32,161 nucleotides of DNA from Halobacteriales archaeon QS_5_70_15 (GTDB lineage: Archaea; Halobacteriota; Halobacteria; Halobacteriales; Haloarculaceae): NCBI GenBank assembly GCA_003022005.1, contig PXRQ01000083.1:1-32161 (forward strand), in the 5' to 3' direction. Shown piece after piece: positions 15,432 through 24,098 of this stretch. Position numbers and translations under genes: made by a program. The first letter of the stretch is position 1; each line of letters opens with the position of its first letter. Under the pieces are notes generated by a model. The model saw only the letters and a list, made by a program, of their open reading frames with translations. It had not been told where the DNA came from and ran no database searches.

Positions 15432-16730
15432 ATGCAACGCGTCGACGTCGCCGTAGTCGGCGGGGGCCCGACCGGGGCCTCGGCCGGGCGGGCGGCCGCC
15501 CTCGAGGGGGCCGACACTCTCGTCCTGGCCGGCATCCTCGACTACTGGGTCGACATCATGGACCTCGACGAGCCCATCCCCGAGCACGTCAAGCTCCGGG
15601 AGCTCACGGGTGCGGACTTCCTCTCGCCCAACGAGGAGTTCGCCCTTGACTCGACGGGCATCGACTCGTCGTACCCGAACTTCGGGTTCACGTTCCAGCG
15701 CGCGCGGATGGACGACTGGCTCCGCGAGCGGGCCGAGGACGCCGGCGCGGAGTACCGCGTCGGCTCCGGGGTTAGCGAGGTGGACTCGGATCTCGTCGGG
15801 AACCCTTCGCATACACTCACGCTGCGGGACGGGACGGAGATCGAGACCGAGTACCTGATACTCGCCGACGGGCCACAGCGCACGGTGACGGGCCAGGTGC
15901 TCGATCCCCTCCTCCCGGACGGATCGTTCGAGCGGATGGCCTCGACCCGGGCGAACCACATCGCCTACCAGGAGTACCGCGAGATACCCGAGGAGCTGTT
16001 CGAGCCCGACCGGCTGAAGTTCTGGTGGGGGGTGATGCCCGGTGAGACGGCATACCCCTGGGTGTTCCCCAACGACGGCCGCGTGGCCCGCGTCGGGCTG
16101 ACGATGCCGATCGGCCTCGACCTCGACGGGGTGGAGGACCGCGAGGCCTACTCGCTGCTCCGGCCCGAGGACGAACGGGTCCCGTCGGGGTCGGTCTACA
16201 TCGAGCGCCTGCTGGAGTACGCCTACCCCGACTACGACCTCTCGGAGTTCCCGGTCGTGACCGACCGCGGGAAACGGGACGGCACCGAGACCTATCCGAT
16301 CTCCTCGACGCGGCCCATCGAGTCGCCGACGGCGGCGAACGTCGCCGTCGCGGGCGGGGCGATGGGCACGACCAGCGCGTTCCACGAGGGCGGGGACCAC
16401 GTCGCCATCCGCTCGGGCAAGGTCGCCGGCCGACTCGCCGCGCTCGGGGCGCTCCGGGCGTACAACGGCGAGTGGCAGCGCGCCATCGGCGACGAGGTGC
16501 TCAGAAACGTCGCCATCGCCGAGATGGTCGAGGAGTTCGGGCCCGACGACTGGGACCGGCTGTTCCGGCTGATCAACTCCGTGATGCCCGAGGGCGCGCG
16601 GTACGCCGTCCGAGACGTCGCCCTGACCGGCGCCCACGGCATGAGACTGTTCCTCGGCTACCGGTGGACCAAGTTCCGCTACCGCGACGGGGGCTACTGC
16701 CAGATCCGCGAGGACGACTACGCGGTGTAG
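15432..16730 (+). CDS. Geranylgeranyl reductase family FAD-dependent oxidoreductase
   Basis: A 432-aa flavoprotein of the digeranylgeranylglycerophospholipid reductase type, which saturates isoprenoid double bonds in archaeal lipids. ATG 15432 starts directly at the Rossmann fold: 'VDVAVVGGGPTGASAGRAAA' has GxGxxG-type glycines (residues about 9-14). Further support comes from 'GILDYWVDIMDLDEPIPEHV', 'FQRARMDDWLRERAEDAGAE', 'YLILADGPQRTV' and the third FAD motif 'NVAVAGGAMGTTSAFHEGGD'. Between 'GADTLVL' and 'AGILDYW' the protein is shorter than the relatives I recall, which have roughly 15-20 further residues beginning with the acidic residue that binds FAD ribose. This looks like an in-frame deletion and may affect FAD binding. 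The exact substrate is unknown; lipid or menaquinone side-chain reduction is possible. Confidence 0.82.
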   Translation: MQRVDVAVVGGGPTGASAGRAAALEGADTLVLAGILDYWVDIMDLDEPIPEHVKLRELTGADFLSPNEEFALDSTGIDSSYPNFGFTFQRARMDDWLRERAEDAGAEYRVGSGVSEVDSDLVGNPSHTLTLRDGTEIETEYLILADGPQRTVTGQVLDPLLPDGSFERMASTRANHIAYQEYREIPEELFEPDRLKFWWGVMPGETAYPWVFPNDGRVARVGLTMPIGLDLDGVEDREAYSLLRPEDERVPSGSVYIERLLEYAYPDYDLSEFPVVTDRGKRDGTETYPISSTRPIESPTAANVAVAGGAMGTTSAFHEGGDHVAIRSGKVAGRLAALGALRAYNGEWQRAIGDEVLRNVAIAEMVEEFGPDDWDRLFRLINSVMPEGARYAVRDVALTGAHGMRLFLGYRWTKFRYRDGGYCQIREDDYAV

Positions 16731-16789
16731 TCACCGTCCGGCGTCCTGACCGGCACCCGCGACCGTCCCACGCGGCGGGTTCGACGGTT

Positions 16790-17260
16790 TCAGCCGTCGG
16801 TATCGATCGTCCCTCCGGCGGACGTCGGCTCGCCCAGGAACCGCGCCCGCAGGTCGGCGTTGGGGACCATGCACGCCTCGCGCTTGCCGAAGATCCGGTA
16901 GCGAACGCGCCCGACGAAGTCGTATCCGGCATCGCGAACCGGCCGGGGGACGTACCGGAACCACCGGAGCCACCGCCACGGCCGGTCGAGGTGCCGGGCG
17001 ATCCGGACCGCCCCGTCGCTCCCGAGGTGGGCCTCGCCGTCCCGCAGGTAGACCAGCGAGTCGAAGTAGTCCGTCGGGAGGTCGTGAGCCGCGAGGAGCT
17101 CCCGACCGGCCTCGGACTGGAGCGCGGCGAACCGGAGGCTCCCGTCGTCGTGCTCGTGGAGGAACCGGACCGACCACGAACAGAGGTTACAGACGCCGTC
17201 GAAGAGGACCACGGCACCGTGCTCCGGTAACTCGTCGACGACACCCGGGGGTCCGTCCAT
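16790..17260 (-). CDS. DCC-family thiol-disulfide oxidoreductase-like protein (DUF393)
   Basis: A 156-aa protein starting at ATG 17260 (complement). The hallmark is 'VVLFDGVCNLCSWSVRFLHE': the D-G-x-C-x-x-C motif, with Cys24 and Cys27, of the DCC family, followed by 'LRFAALQSEAGRELL', 'FDSLVYLRDGEAHLGSDGAV' and 'GYDFVGRVRYRIFGKREACM'. Family members have a thioredoxin-like fold and are assumed to do thiol-disulfide exchange; the physiological partner is not known. No membrane span is present. It is convergent with the flavoprotein gene, 59 nt away, and monocistronic. Confidence 0.9.
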   Translation of the reverse strand: MDGPPGVVDELPEHGAVVLFDGVCNLCSWSVRFLHEHDDGSLRFAALQSEAGRELLAAHDLPTDYFDSLVYLRDGEAHLGSDGAVRIARHLDRPWRWLRWFRYVPRPVRDAGYDFVGRVRYRIFGKREACMVPNADLRARFLGEPTSAGGTIDTDG

Positions 17261-17858
17261 ACCTCTCCCAGGGGCCGCACGTACTCAAGCGTCCCGAAAG
17301 GGGGAAACGTCCGGGCGGCCAACTGCGGGTGCGCACCTCGAGTCCCCGCCCCGAGTTCACGTATCAGGGTGCGATGAGGGAGCGGAGAACCCGGGTGCGC
17401 CACACGGGTCGCTGACGCGACCGAACGCGGAGCCGGCACAAGCCGGCGACAGGCGTGGTCCCGACCACACGGGCCCGCCCGGCACGAGGGTTATCCGGCC
17501 GACGCGGCACGCCGCCACGGGATGACGCCGGTCGTTAGTGTTCCGGGCGATACGTTCGACTTCGCCAGTCAGAACCGGACTACACTGGCCGATATTGCTG
17601 GAACAGGGACGATTCGAACGTACCTCTACCGTGTCCCGGATCGTGGCACCGATAGCGGAGTTCGGTACTTATCATCGGTTCCGGGCGATACCGCTGACCG
17701 GAAAGGCCTCCGCTGTCAGGACATGATACCGAGTTCGTCACGTTCTCTCGCGGCCGGATCGGGCGTAAACCCTCGGGACGCTCGACCGGGTTCGGTACAC
17801 CCCCGGCCGCTCCCGCCGTCGGTCGACGGATTCGGGGGATCGGGACCACGCCGCGGGA
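17261..17858. other. 598-nt intergenic stretch with several palindromes
   Basis: There is no ORF that I can support. A cluster of inverted repeats occurs at 17389-17409 (ACCCGGGTG-CGC-CACACGGGT, 8 of 9 paired), 17432-17447 (GCCGGC-ACAA-GCCGGC), 17455-17468 (GTGGTC-CC-GACCAC) and 17504-17515 (GCGGC-AC-GCCGC). The 3' half (17520-17730) is lower in GC and holds the 13-mer TTCCGGGCGATAC twice (about 17540 and 17681). It could be a structured RNA or a decayed gene; neither is shown. Confidence 0.4.
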
Positions 17859-19499
17859 TCAGGAGTCCTCTCGCTCCTCGAGCCTGTAGCGCTGTACCTT
17901 CCCCGTCGCGGTCGTCGGGAGTTCGTCCATGAATTCGATTTCGCGTGGGTAGGCGTGTCTCGCGAGCCGCTCCTTGACGTGGGATCGCAGTTCCTCGAGG
18001 GTCCGCTCGGGGTCCTCCGGCGGCTCCACGGGGACGACGAACGCCTTGACGACCTGGCCGCGCTGGTCGTCCGGCACGCCGACGACGGCGGCCTCGGCGA
18101 CGGCGGGGTGCTCCATGAGGCTGTTCTCGACCTCGAAGGGACCGATGCGGTAGCCCGCGGAGATGATCACGTCGTCGCCGCGCCCCTCGTACCAGAGGTA
18201 GCCGTCCTCGTCCCGCCGCGCGAGGTCGTCCGTGAGCAGCCAGCCGTCGAGGAACGCCTCCTCCGTCCGGTCGGGCATCCCCCAGTACTCGTCCATGAGG
18301 AGCCACTCCCGGGGTCGCACCACGATCTCGCCGATCTCGTCCGTTCCGACCGGCTCCCGGGTCTCCGGGTCGACCAGGTCGACCTCGAATCCGGGGCAGG
18401 GACGCCCCATCGAGCCGGGCCTGACGTCCATATCCAGCCCGGCGTAGTTGTTGACGATCATCCCGGCCTCGGTCAGCCCGTACGTGTCGTGTATCTCGAG
18501 CCCGAGCCGGTCCTCGAACCAGTCGTAGGCCTCCGGGTTCAGCGGTTCGCCGGCGCTGCTCAGCACGCGCAGCGAATCGAACGACCGCCCCTCGAGGATC
18601 GACTCGCCCGCGGCCATGATGCCGCGGTACGCGCTGGGGACCGCACCGAGGACGGTGACGTCGTGATCCTCGAGGACCTCGATCCACCGCTCGGCCTCGA
18701 ACTCCCCGGCGTGGAGGAGCCGGGTCGCGCCGAACGCCATCGGCCCGAACCCCGCAGTGAACAGCCCGTAGGCCCAGGCCGGGTCGGCGGCACCCCACAC
18801 GACGTCGTCCGCGTCGACGTCGAGCGCGTACTTCGTGTGCGGGTAGAGCGTGGGCAGCACCCGGTGGGTGAGGACGACCCCCTTCGGCTGCCCGGTCGTG
18901 CCGGAGGTGTACTGCATGGTCGAGGGGTCGTCCATCTTCGTCCGGACGACGTCGAACTCGGTCGACCGGTTCGCGACGAGCCCCTCGAACGAGCGGGCCT
19001 CGGCCCGGTCGCTCGCGTCGACCGCGACCCTCCCGATGTCGTCGGCGACGTCGAGCGAGTCGACCGTGCCGCCGTGATCGGCGTGGTAGAGCAGCAGTTC
19101 GGGCTCGCAGTCCTCGATCCGGAACTCCAGTGCGCGCCGCTCGAACGCCGTGAACAGCGGGACGTGGATCGCGCCCGTCTTCCAGATGCCCAGGATGGTG
19201 ACGATCGTCTCCGGGATCTTCGGCAGGAGGGTCGTCACCCGGTCGCCGCGACCGACGCCGAGGTCGGTCAGGGCGTTTGCGACCCGGTTGGACCGGTCGC
19301 GGAGGTCGGCGAACGTGTACTCCGCGAGGTCCCCGTCCTCCGACACCCACGCGAAGCCGACGTCGCCGGATCCGGCGTGCCGGTCGCAGGCCTCGTGGGC
19401 CGTGTTCAGTTCGTCGGGGGCGTCCCAGTCGTACGAGTCGAGGACCGCCTCCCAGTCGTACGAGTCGTAGACGGCCCCGTAATCGGCTCCGTGTCCCAT
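17859..19499 (-). CDS. AMP-forming acyl-CoA ligase (acetyl/medium-chain type)
   Basis: A 546-aa ANL-superfamily ligase starting at ATG 19499 (complement; MGHGADYGAVYDSYDW). A TATA-like TTTATC (complement of 19528-19533) is about 30 nt upstream and supports this start. Motifs are P-loop 'MQYTSGTTGQPKGVVLTHR' (residues 195-213), 'WAYGLFTAGFGPMAFGATRL', A5 'IHDTYGLTEAGMIVNNYAG', 'GWLLTDDLARRDEDGYLWYE', 'GRGDDVIISAGYRIGPFEVE' and C-terminal 'TATGKVQRYRLEE' with the catalytic Lys. The 'ISAGYRIGPFEVE' form is that of acetyl-CoA synthetase and medium-chain (AcsM-like) enzymes rather than long-chain ones. The N-terminus contains a short internal duplication (DSYDWEAVLDSYDWD). Substrate is inferred only. 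Confidence 0.92.
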   Translation of the reverse strand: MGHGADYGAVYDSYDWEAVLDSYDWDAPDELNTAHEACDRHAGSGDVGFAWVSEDGDLAEYTFADLRDRSNRVANALTDLGVGRGDRVTTLLPKIPETIVTILGIWKTGAIHVPLFTAFERRALEFRIEDCEPELLLYHADHGGTVDSLDVADDIGRVAVDASDRAEARSFEGLVANRSTEFDVVRTKMDDPSTMQYTSGTTGQPKGVVLTHRVLPTLYPHTKYALDVDADDVVWGAADPAWAYGLFTAGFGPMAFGATRLLHAGEFEAERWIEVLEDHDVTVLGAVPSAYRGIMAAGESILEGRSFDSLRVLSSAGEPLNPEAYDWFEDRLGLEIHDTYGLTEAGMIVNNYAGLDMDVRPGSMGRPCPGFEVDLVDPETREPVGTDEIGEIVVRPREWLLMDEYWGMPDRTEEAFLDGWLLTDDLARRDEDGYLWYEGRGDDVIISAGYRIGPFEVENSLMEHPAVAEAAVVGVPDDQRGQVVKAFVVPVEPPEDPERTLEELRSHVKERLARHAYPREIEFMDELPTTATGKVQRYRLEEREDS

Positions 19500-19713
19500 G
19501 ACGGTAGCCCGGTTCGGCAGTACCCCTGATAAACCCTGCCCGGTCCGTCCCGGACGAGCGGTCCGTCTCCACGACCGGGATCGTACCCGCATGGGGCTCG
19601 GTGCGGCAGGCCCGGTCGGCGCCGAGATGGACCTCGAACCGGTATCGGCGCCGGTATCGATCCGTGGCTATCCGGCGGCGGGGACGGTCCCGTCCGGCGC
19701 TGGAGCACCTGAG

Positions 19714-19723
19714 CTTTTATTTA
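19714..19723 (+). promoter_or_regulatory. TATA box for the amidohydrolase gene
   Basis: CTTTTATTTA is centred about 26 nt before ATG 19745. It sets the start codon and predicts a leaderless transcript. Confidence 0.6.
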
Positions 19724-19744
19724 CCGCTCGACGTACGCGATCGG

Positions 19745-21172
19745 ATGGGTGGTTCGAACGGATCCCACACGGTCCTGGCGGGCGGTGCCGTCGTCACGGT
19801 CGACCGCGACCGACGAGTGCTCGACCCCGGGGCGGTGGCGGTCCGCGGGGACCGCATCGTCGCCGTCGACGAACGCGGGACGATCCGGGAGGCGTATCCC
19901 GACGCCGAGGAGATCGACCTCCGGGGAACGGTGCTGCTGCCCGGGCTCGTCGACAGTCACGGACACGCCGGTCACGGGATGACCAAGGGGCTCGCTGACG
20001 GGACCGGCGAGTGGCTCGACGTGGTCGAGGAGATCTACTTCCGGGCCTCCGACGAGGCGTTCTGGCGGGCGGAGAGCTACCTCTCGGCGGTCGAGCGCCT
20101 CGAGTTCGGCGTCACGACGTCGCTCTCGTACACGGGATCGATGCCCCGCGTCGACGACCCGAAGTACGCCGAGGCCGCCGCGACGGGGTACGCGGAGCTC
20201 GGGCTCCGCCACGGGGTGAACGTCGGCCCCCCGAGCCCGCCGTACCCGCACGTCTTCCGCGACGTCGACGCCGACGCGACCGTCGAGGTGGACCTCGACC
20301 GCGCGTTCGAGACGACGGCGTCCGTCATCGATCGGCTGGACGGGACCGCCGACGGGCGGGTTTCCGTGTTCGTCGGCCCGTCCGAACTCGCGCCGGAGGC
20401 CGAGGACGGCCGGGCTTCGTCGTACGACGTCGAGCAGATGCAACGGACCCGCGAACTCGCGGCCGAGGCGGACACGAACGTCCAGGCACACGCCTACGGG
20501 GGCCAGGTCCTCGCGGCGGCCGACGCGGTTCCGGAGCTACTGGACGCCGACCTCTCGCTCGCACACTGTGCGGGGATCACCGAACGGGAGATCGAACTCA
20601 TGGCCGCCAGCGGCGTGGGGGCCTCACACGGACCCATGACCAACGCGTACGCCAGGGCGCGGTTCCCCGTGATCGAGGCGCTCGACGCGGGCGTCACGGT
20701 GGCCGTCTCGACCGACGGCTCGGCGCCCGACCGGTCGTTCGACCTGCTCCCCATGGGCCGGATCGCGGCACAGCTCCAGCGGGTCCACTTCGAGGACCCC
20801 TCGCTCGTACCGGCGGGGAAGACCATAGAGACGATGACGATCGACGCCGCCGAGGTGCTGGGGATGGCCGACGAGATCGGGTCGCTCGAACCGGGGAAGA
20901 AGGCGGACGTGATCGCACTCGACGTGGAGACGGCACGGATGCAGCCGCGGGCGCTGCTCCCACAACGGGTCGCCTACGTCGGATCGGGGCTCGACGTCAC
21001 GTTCGTGATGGTCGATGGGGCGGTACTCGGACGGGACGGCCGGTTCCGCGGGTACGACCTCGACGAGGTCCTCGCCGACGCGAACCGGGCGTTCGAGGCG
21101 ACCATCGACCGGGCCGATGCCCGCGAGCACGTGCGCGAACACCCGAACACGTGGCGGTCGGCGAGATACTGA
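19745..21172 (+). CDS. Amidohydrolase superfamily protein (cytosine/guanine/chlorohydrolase-like)
   Basis: A 475-aa metal-dependent hydrolase of the TrzN/AtzA/SAH-deaminase group. It has an N-terminal beta-sandwich (HTVLAGGAVVTVDRDRRVLD) and then the TIM barrel. The motif 'GLVDSHGHAGHGM' gives metal ligands His72 and His74. Further ligands are probably His249 ('VQAHAYGG'), His274 ('LAHCAG') and Asp324 ('VSTDGSAPDRS'). A C-terminal beta-sandwich return follows: 'GSLEPGKKADVIALDVE'. The family deaminates or dechlorinates N-heterocycles or hydrolyses amides; the actual substrate cannot be predicted. The neighbouring MFS gene, 248 nt downstream on the same strand, could import or export a related compound. 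Confidence 0.88.
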   Translation: MGGSNGSHTVLAGGAVVTVDRDRRVLDPGAVAVRGDRIVAVDERGTIREAYPDAEEIDLRGTVLLPGLVDSHGHAGHGMTKGLADGTGEWLDVVEEIYFRASDEAFWRAESYLSAVERLEFGVTTSLSYTGSMPRVDDPKYAEAAATGYAELGLRHGVNVGPPSPPYPHVFRDVDADATVEVDLDRAFETTASVIDRLDGTADGRVSVFVGPSELAPEAEDGRASSYDVEQMQRTRELAAEADTNVQAHAYGGQVLAAADAVPELLDADLSLAHCAGITEREIELMAASGVGASHGPMTNAYARARFPVIEALDAGVTVAVSTDGSAPDRSFDLLPMGRIAAQLQRVHFEDPSLVPAGKTIETMTIDAAEVLGMADEIGSLEPGKKADVIALDVETARMQPRALLPQRVAYVGSGLDVTFVMVDGAVLGRDGRFRGYDLDEVLADANRAFEATIDRADAREHVREHPNTWRSARY

Positions 21173-21420
21173 CCGTGGTCCGGGTCCCCGTGGCCACCCT
21201 CCGTGGTCCCTCCCGAGGTTTCCTGCGGATCCGAAGCGGAACCCACCGTGTGGGATCGAGCGCAGCCGAGAGGGCCGTCGGGTTCACCCTGACGTGCTCG
21301 CAGGGGGGGAGGCGCCCACGCCCCGGCGGTCCCGGCTCCCGACGGATCGTGCCATCCGGGGGATAGCTGTCGAGATCCGTCAGAGCTATACCCGTACCCC
21401 GCGGCCCGTTCGAACGCAAA

Positions 21421-22686
21421 TTGTCAGACGAGAGGGCGTCGATCGAACCGTACGCGCTGCTCGTGCTCGGTAGCGTCGGCTACTTCCTGTTCACGTTCTC
21501 GTGGTTCTCGCTCGCGGCGTACCTCGTCCCGGTCATCGAGGAGCTGGGGCTGTCCAACGTCGAGGCCGGTCTCGTCACCGGCGCCGTCCAGCTCGTCTAC
21601 ATCCCGCTCTCGCTGCTCTCCGGGCTCACCATCGACCGGCTGGGGTCGAGGCGGGCCCTCGGGACCGGGCTCCTCGTCATCGGGATCGCACACGTCGTGC
21701 GGGGGCTCTCGGGGGAGTTCGCGACGCTCCTGCTGGCGACGTTCCTCCTCGGGGTCGGGGGGACCGCGATCACGTTCGGCCTGCCGAAGCTCGTCTCGGA
21801 GCTGTTTCCGCCCGAGCGGTCGGGGACGATGTCCTCGGTGTACATGATCGGCGCCACCCTCGGCAGCGCCACCGTGTTCGCCGTCGCCCGCCCGCTCGTC
21901 GGGCCGCTGCTCGGGGGCTGGCGCCCGTTCTTCCTCTACACGGGGCTGCTGGTCGTCGGCTTCGCGGCGTTCTGGTCGGCGGTCTCCCGGTACCTCTGGC
22001 ACCGCGCGGGTCCGGCCGGCACCTCGGGGGGGTCCGATCACCGGACGTTCTCGCTGGATTCGGTCCGGAGCGACCTCCGCAGCGTGTTCACCCACTACGG
22101 CCTGCTGCTCCTGGTGGTGGTGGGGACGATGCGGCTGTTCATCAGCCACGGACTGTCGAACTGGCTCGCCACGATACTCGAGGCACGCGGTATGGCGCCG
22201 GCACTCGCGGGAACGCTGACGAGCCTGTTCATCCTCGTTCGGATCCTCGGCATAGTCGGCGTTCCGGCCGTCTCGGACTACTTCGGGACGCGGCGGCTGC
22301 CGATCGTCACCTGTGGCCTCGCCGGCGCCGTCGGGCTGTTCGGCCTGCTGATCGCCGAGAGTATCTGGACGCTGTCGGCCTCGCTCGTCCTCGTCGGCAC
22401 GTTCGCCATCGGCGGGCTGTCGCCGCTCGTCCGGGCCATCCCCATCGAGATGGAGGGCATCGGGCCGCGTCTCACCGCCGTGGCGAACGGGCTCATCTTC
22501 ACCGTGGGGCAGGTCGGCGGGTCGCTCGGCCCGTTCCTGACCGGCGCGTTCCGCGACCTGACCGGGTCCTTCGCGCCCTCGCTGGTCATGCTGGCCCTCG
22601 CGAGCCTCGTGACGGCCGTCGCCGGCTACTTCCTGGGGGAACCGGACGGGACCGGCAAGCCGACCGGGGCGGGAACCGGTGACTGA
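21421..22686 (+). CDS. MFS transporter, 12 transmembrane segments
   Basis: A 421-aa major facilitator. No ATG or GTG fits, so TTG 21421 is taken as start (MSDERASIEPYALLVLGSVG). A TATA-like GAGCTATA (21383-21390) lies about 32 nt upstream and supports it. I count 12 hydrophobic spans with the central cytosolic loop near residues 195-220 (TSGGSDHRTFSLDSVRSDLR). The loop between spans 2 and 3 has 'GLTIDRLGSRRALGTG', the G-x-x-x-D-R-x-G-R-R signature of the family. The substrate is unknown; the cyanate/nitrate-like MFS subgroup is one possibility. It is convergent with a broken FAD oxidoreductase gene, separated by an 85-bp palindromic repeat. Confidence 0.9.
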   Translation: MSDERASIEPYALLVLGSVGYFLFTFSWFSLAAYLVPVIEELGLSNVEAGLVTGAVQLVYIPLSLLSGLTIDRLGSRRALGTGLLVIGIAHVVRGLSGEFATLLLATFLLGVGGTAITFGLPKLVSELFPPERSGTMSSVYMIGATLGSATVFAVARPLVGPLLGGWRPFFLYTGLLVVGFAAFWSAVSRYLWHRAGPAGTSGGSDHRTFSLDSVRSDLRSVFTHYGLLLLVVVGTMRLFISHGLSNWLATILEARGMAPALAGTLTSLFILVRILGIVGVPAVSDYFGTRRLPIVTCGLAGAVGLFGLLIAESIWTLSASLVLVGTFAIGGLSPLVRAIPIEMEGIGPRLTAVANGLIFTVGQVGGSLGPFLTGAFRDLTGSFAPSLVMLALASLVTAVAGYFLGEPDGTGKPTGAGTGD

Positions 22687-22760
22687 GGATACCGGCCAGC
22701 GCGGCCTCCCGAACGACGTCGCCACGGGACTGCGGCGGCGAGCTCGGGGAGGTAGGGGTC

Positions 22761-22845
22761 TCATACGGATTATTGTAGTCTTTTACCGCCGATCACTCGA
22801 ACGGAGTCCGTGATCGGCGGTAAATCGTTACAACAGTCCGTATCA
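22761..22845. repeat. 85-bp palindromic repeat, copy 1 (between convergent genes)
   Basis: A perfect 15-bp stem TTTACCGCCGATCAC / GTGATCGGCGGTAAA flanks a 13-nt loop (TCGAACGGAGTCC). Imperfect outer arms TCATACGGATTATTGTAGTC and (complement) TGATACGGACTGTTGTAACG complete it. The full element recurs at 29135-29219 with the same length. The last three bases (complement TGA) are the stop codon of the minus-strand gene. The position between convergent genes suggests a bidirectional terminator; the recurrence suggests a dispersed element. Confidence 0.85.
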
Positions 22846-23906
22846 GACGTCCGACGTCGACCGGAGCGCGAAGTCCGTCCCGGTCCCCTCGAACCGGTCG
22901 AGCGAGAACGGGGCGACCGGGAACGGCGCGGGAGCACCGCCGAGGAGTTCGCGGACGGCGGGTCCGACGACCGGCGAGAGCATCACGCCGAGGCCGTTGA
23001 ACCCCGTGGCGACGACGAGTCCGTCCGGGCCCCGGCGGGGAGCGTCGATGATCGGCCGGGCGTCCGGCGTCGCGGCGTCCACGCCGGCCCAGTCGTTCAC
23101 CAGCCCCGCGGCGTCGAACCCGTGGAACAGTTCGGGGACGACCTCCGCACAGCGGTTCCTGAACGACTCGTCGGCGCTCCTGCTCGCCCCCTCGGGGTCG
23201 TCCGTCAGTCCCGCGCCCCCGCCGACCAGCAGGTCGGCGTTGTGTTCCGGACGGGCGTAGAGGTGTTCGCTCCCGATGCGCACGAGCGGGAACGACTCCT
23301 CGAGCGACTCCGCGGGCTCGAGGACGACGCACTGGGTCCGGTACGGCCGGACCGGGAGGTCGAGGCGGTCGGCCAGGAGGTCGCCGGTTCGCCACCCGGC
23401 GGCGACGACGACTTCCCCGGCACGGTACGCCCCCTCTCCGGTCTCGACACCGACGACCGACCCGTCCTCGACCAGGACGTCCGTGACGTCGACGCCCGTC
23501 TCCACGGTCGCGCCCCTCTCGGTCGCCTCCCGGGCCAGCGCGGTGGCGTAGGAGTAGGGGTCGACCCACCCGGTGTCCCGGTACTCGACCGCGCCCGCGA
23601 AGCCGTCCATCCGGAGCGCCGGGTAGCGTTCGCGGACGGTCCCGGCGTCGAGGAAGGTGACCGGAAAGCCGGCGTCGGCGCGCTCCGCGGCGGTCGCCTC
23701 TGCGTCGACACGCTCCGCGGCGGTGACGAGGTCGACCCGGTTTCGGGGCGTGAACTCGAACCCGCGGGTGCCGTCGAACTCGCGGACGAACGCGTTGGCG
23801 TGACGGGCAACCCCGGGGAGGTCGCCGAAGAACAGCGTCGGGGCGACGAGTCCCAGCCGGCGATGCCACCCCCGACGACGACCGTGTCGAACGCTCCGTC
23901 CGTCAC
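22843..23906 (-). pseudogene. FAD-dependent amine/amino-acid oxidoreductase (DadA-like), internally deleted
   Basis: GTG 23906 (complement) begins 'TDGAFDTVVVGGGIAG', the start of a FAD Rossmann fold. The sequence then jumps, out of frame at about 23855, to 'LGLVAPTLFFGDLPGVARHA'. Comparison with the intact paralogue at 26706-27884 shows about 30 codons missing, covering helix A, strand 2 with the ribose-binding Glu, and the 'GGATARAAG' region. The rest is in one frame to TGA 22843 and matches the paralogue throughout: 'TGWVDPYSYATALAREATER', 'RPYRTQCVV', 'DWAGVDAATPDARPIIDAP', 'GLVVATGFNGLGVMLSPVVG'. An ATG at 23610 could start a fragment of 255 residues, but it would lack the FAD nucleotide site. 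It is almost certainly non-functional as an oxidase. Confidence 0.85.
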
Positions 23907-24064
23907 CGGCCCCGGCCCCCCTCGGACGCCGCGTCTGGTTCCTCCGACGCCGTGTAGCCGCGCGGACGGGTCACACCGCCCCGTGTGTGGAGAACGGCAT
24001 AAAACCCCCGCCCCGCGGCGTCCGACGGGGGGCCTCGTCGAACCGTTTCCCCCGGGTGGCCAGG

Positions 24065-24072
24065 TATATTTA
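24065..24072 (+). promoter_or_regulatory. TATA box of the aminotransferase operon
   Basis: TATATTTA is centred about 31 nt before ATG 24099. It overlaps the alternative in-frame ATG at 24072, which makes that codon an unlikely start. Confidence 0.65.
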
Positions 24073-24098
24073 TGACAGTCCCGTTCGAGTATCACCGT

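Noticed and set aside
17371..17415. C/D-box guide RNA (GCGATGA ... CTGA)
   Set aside because: The C box has mismatches and no C'/D' pair with normal spacing is present.
17297..17520. RNase P RNA or SRP RNA
   Set aside because: GGGGAAACGTCCGGGC vaguely resembles an RNase P core, but the other conserved regions are not found, nor is the SRP S-domain motif.
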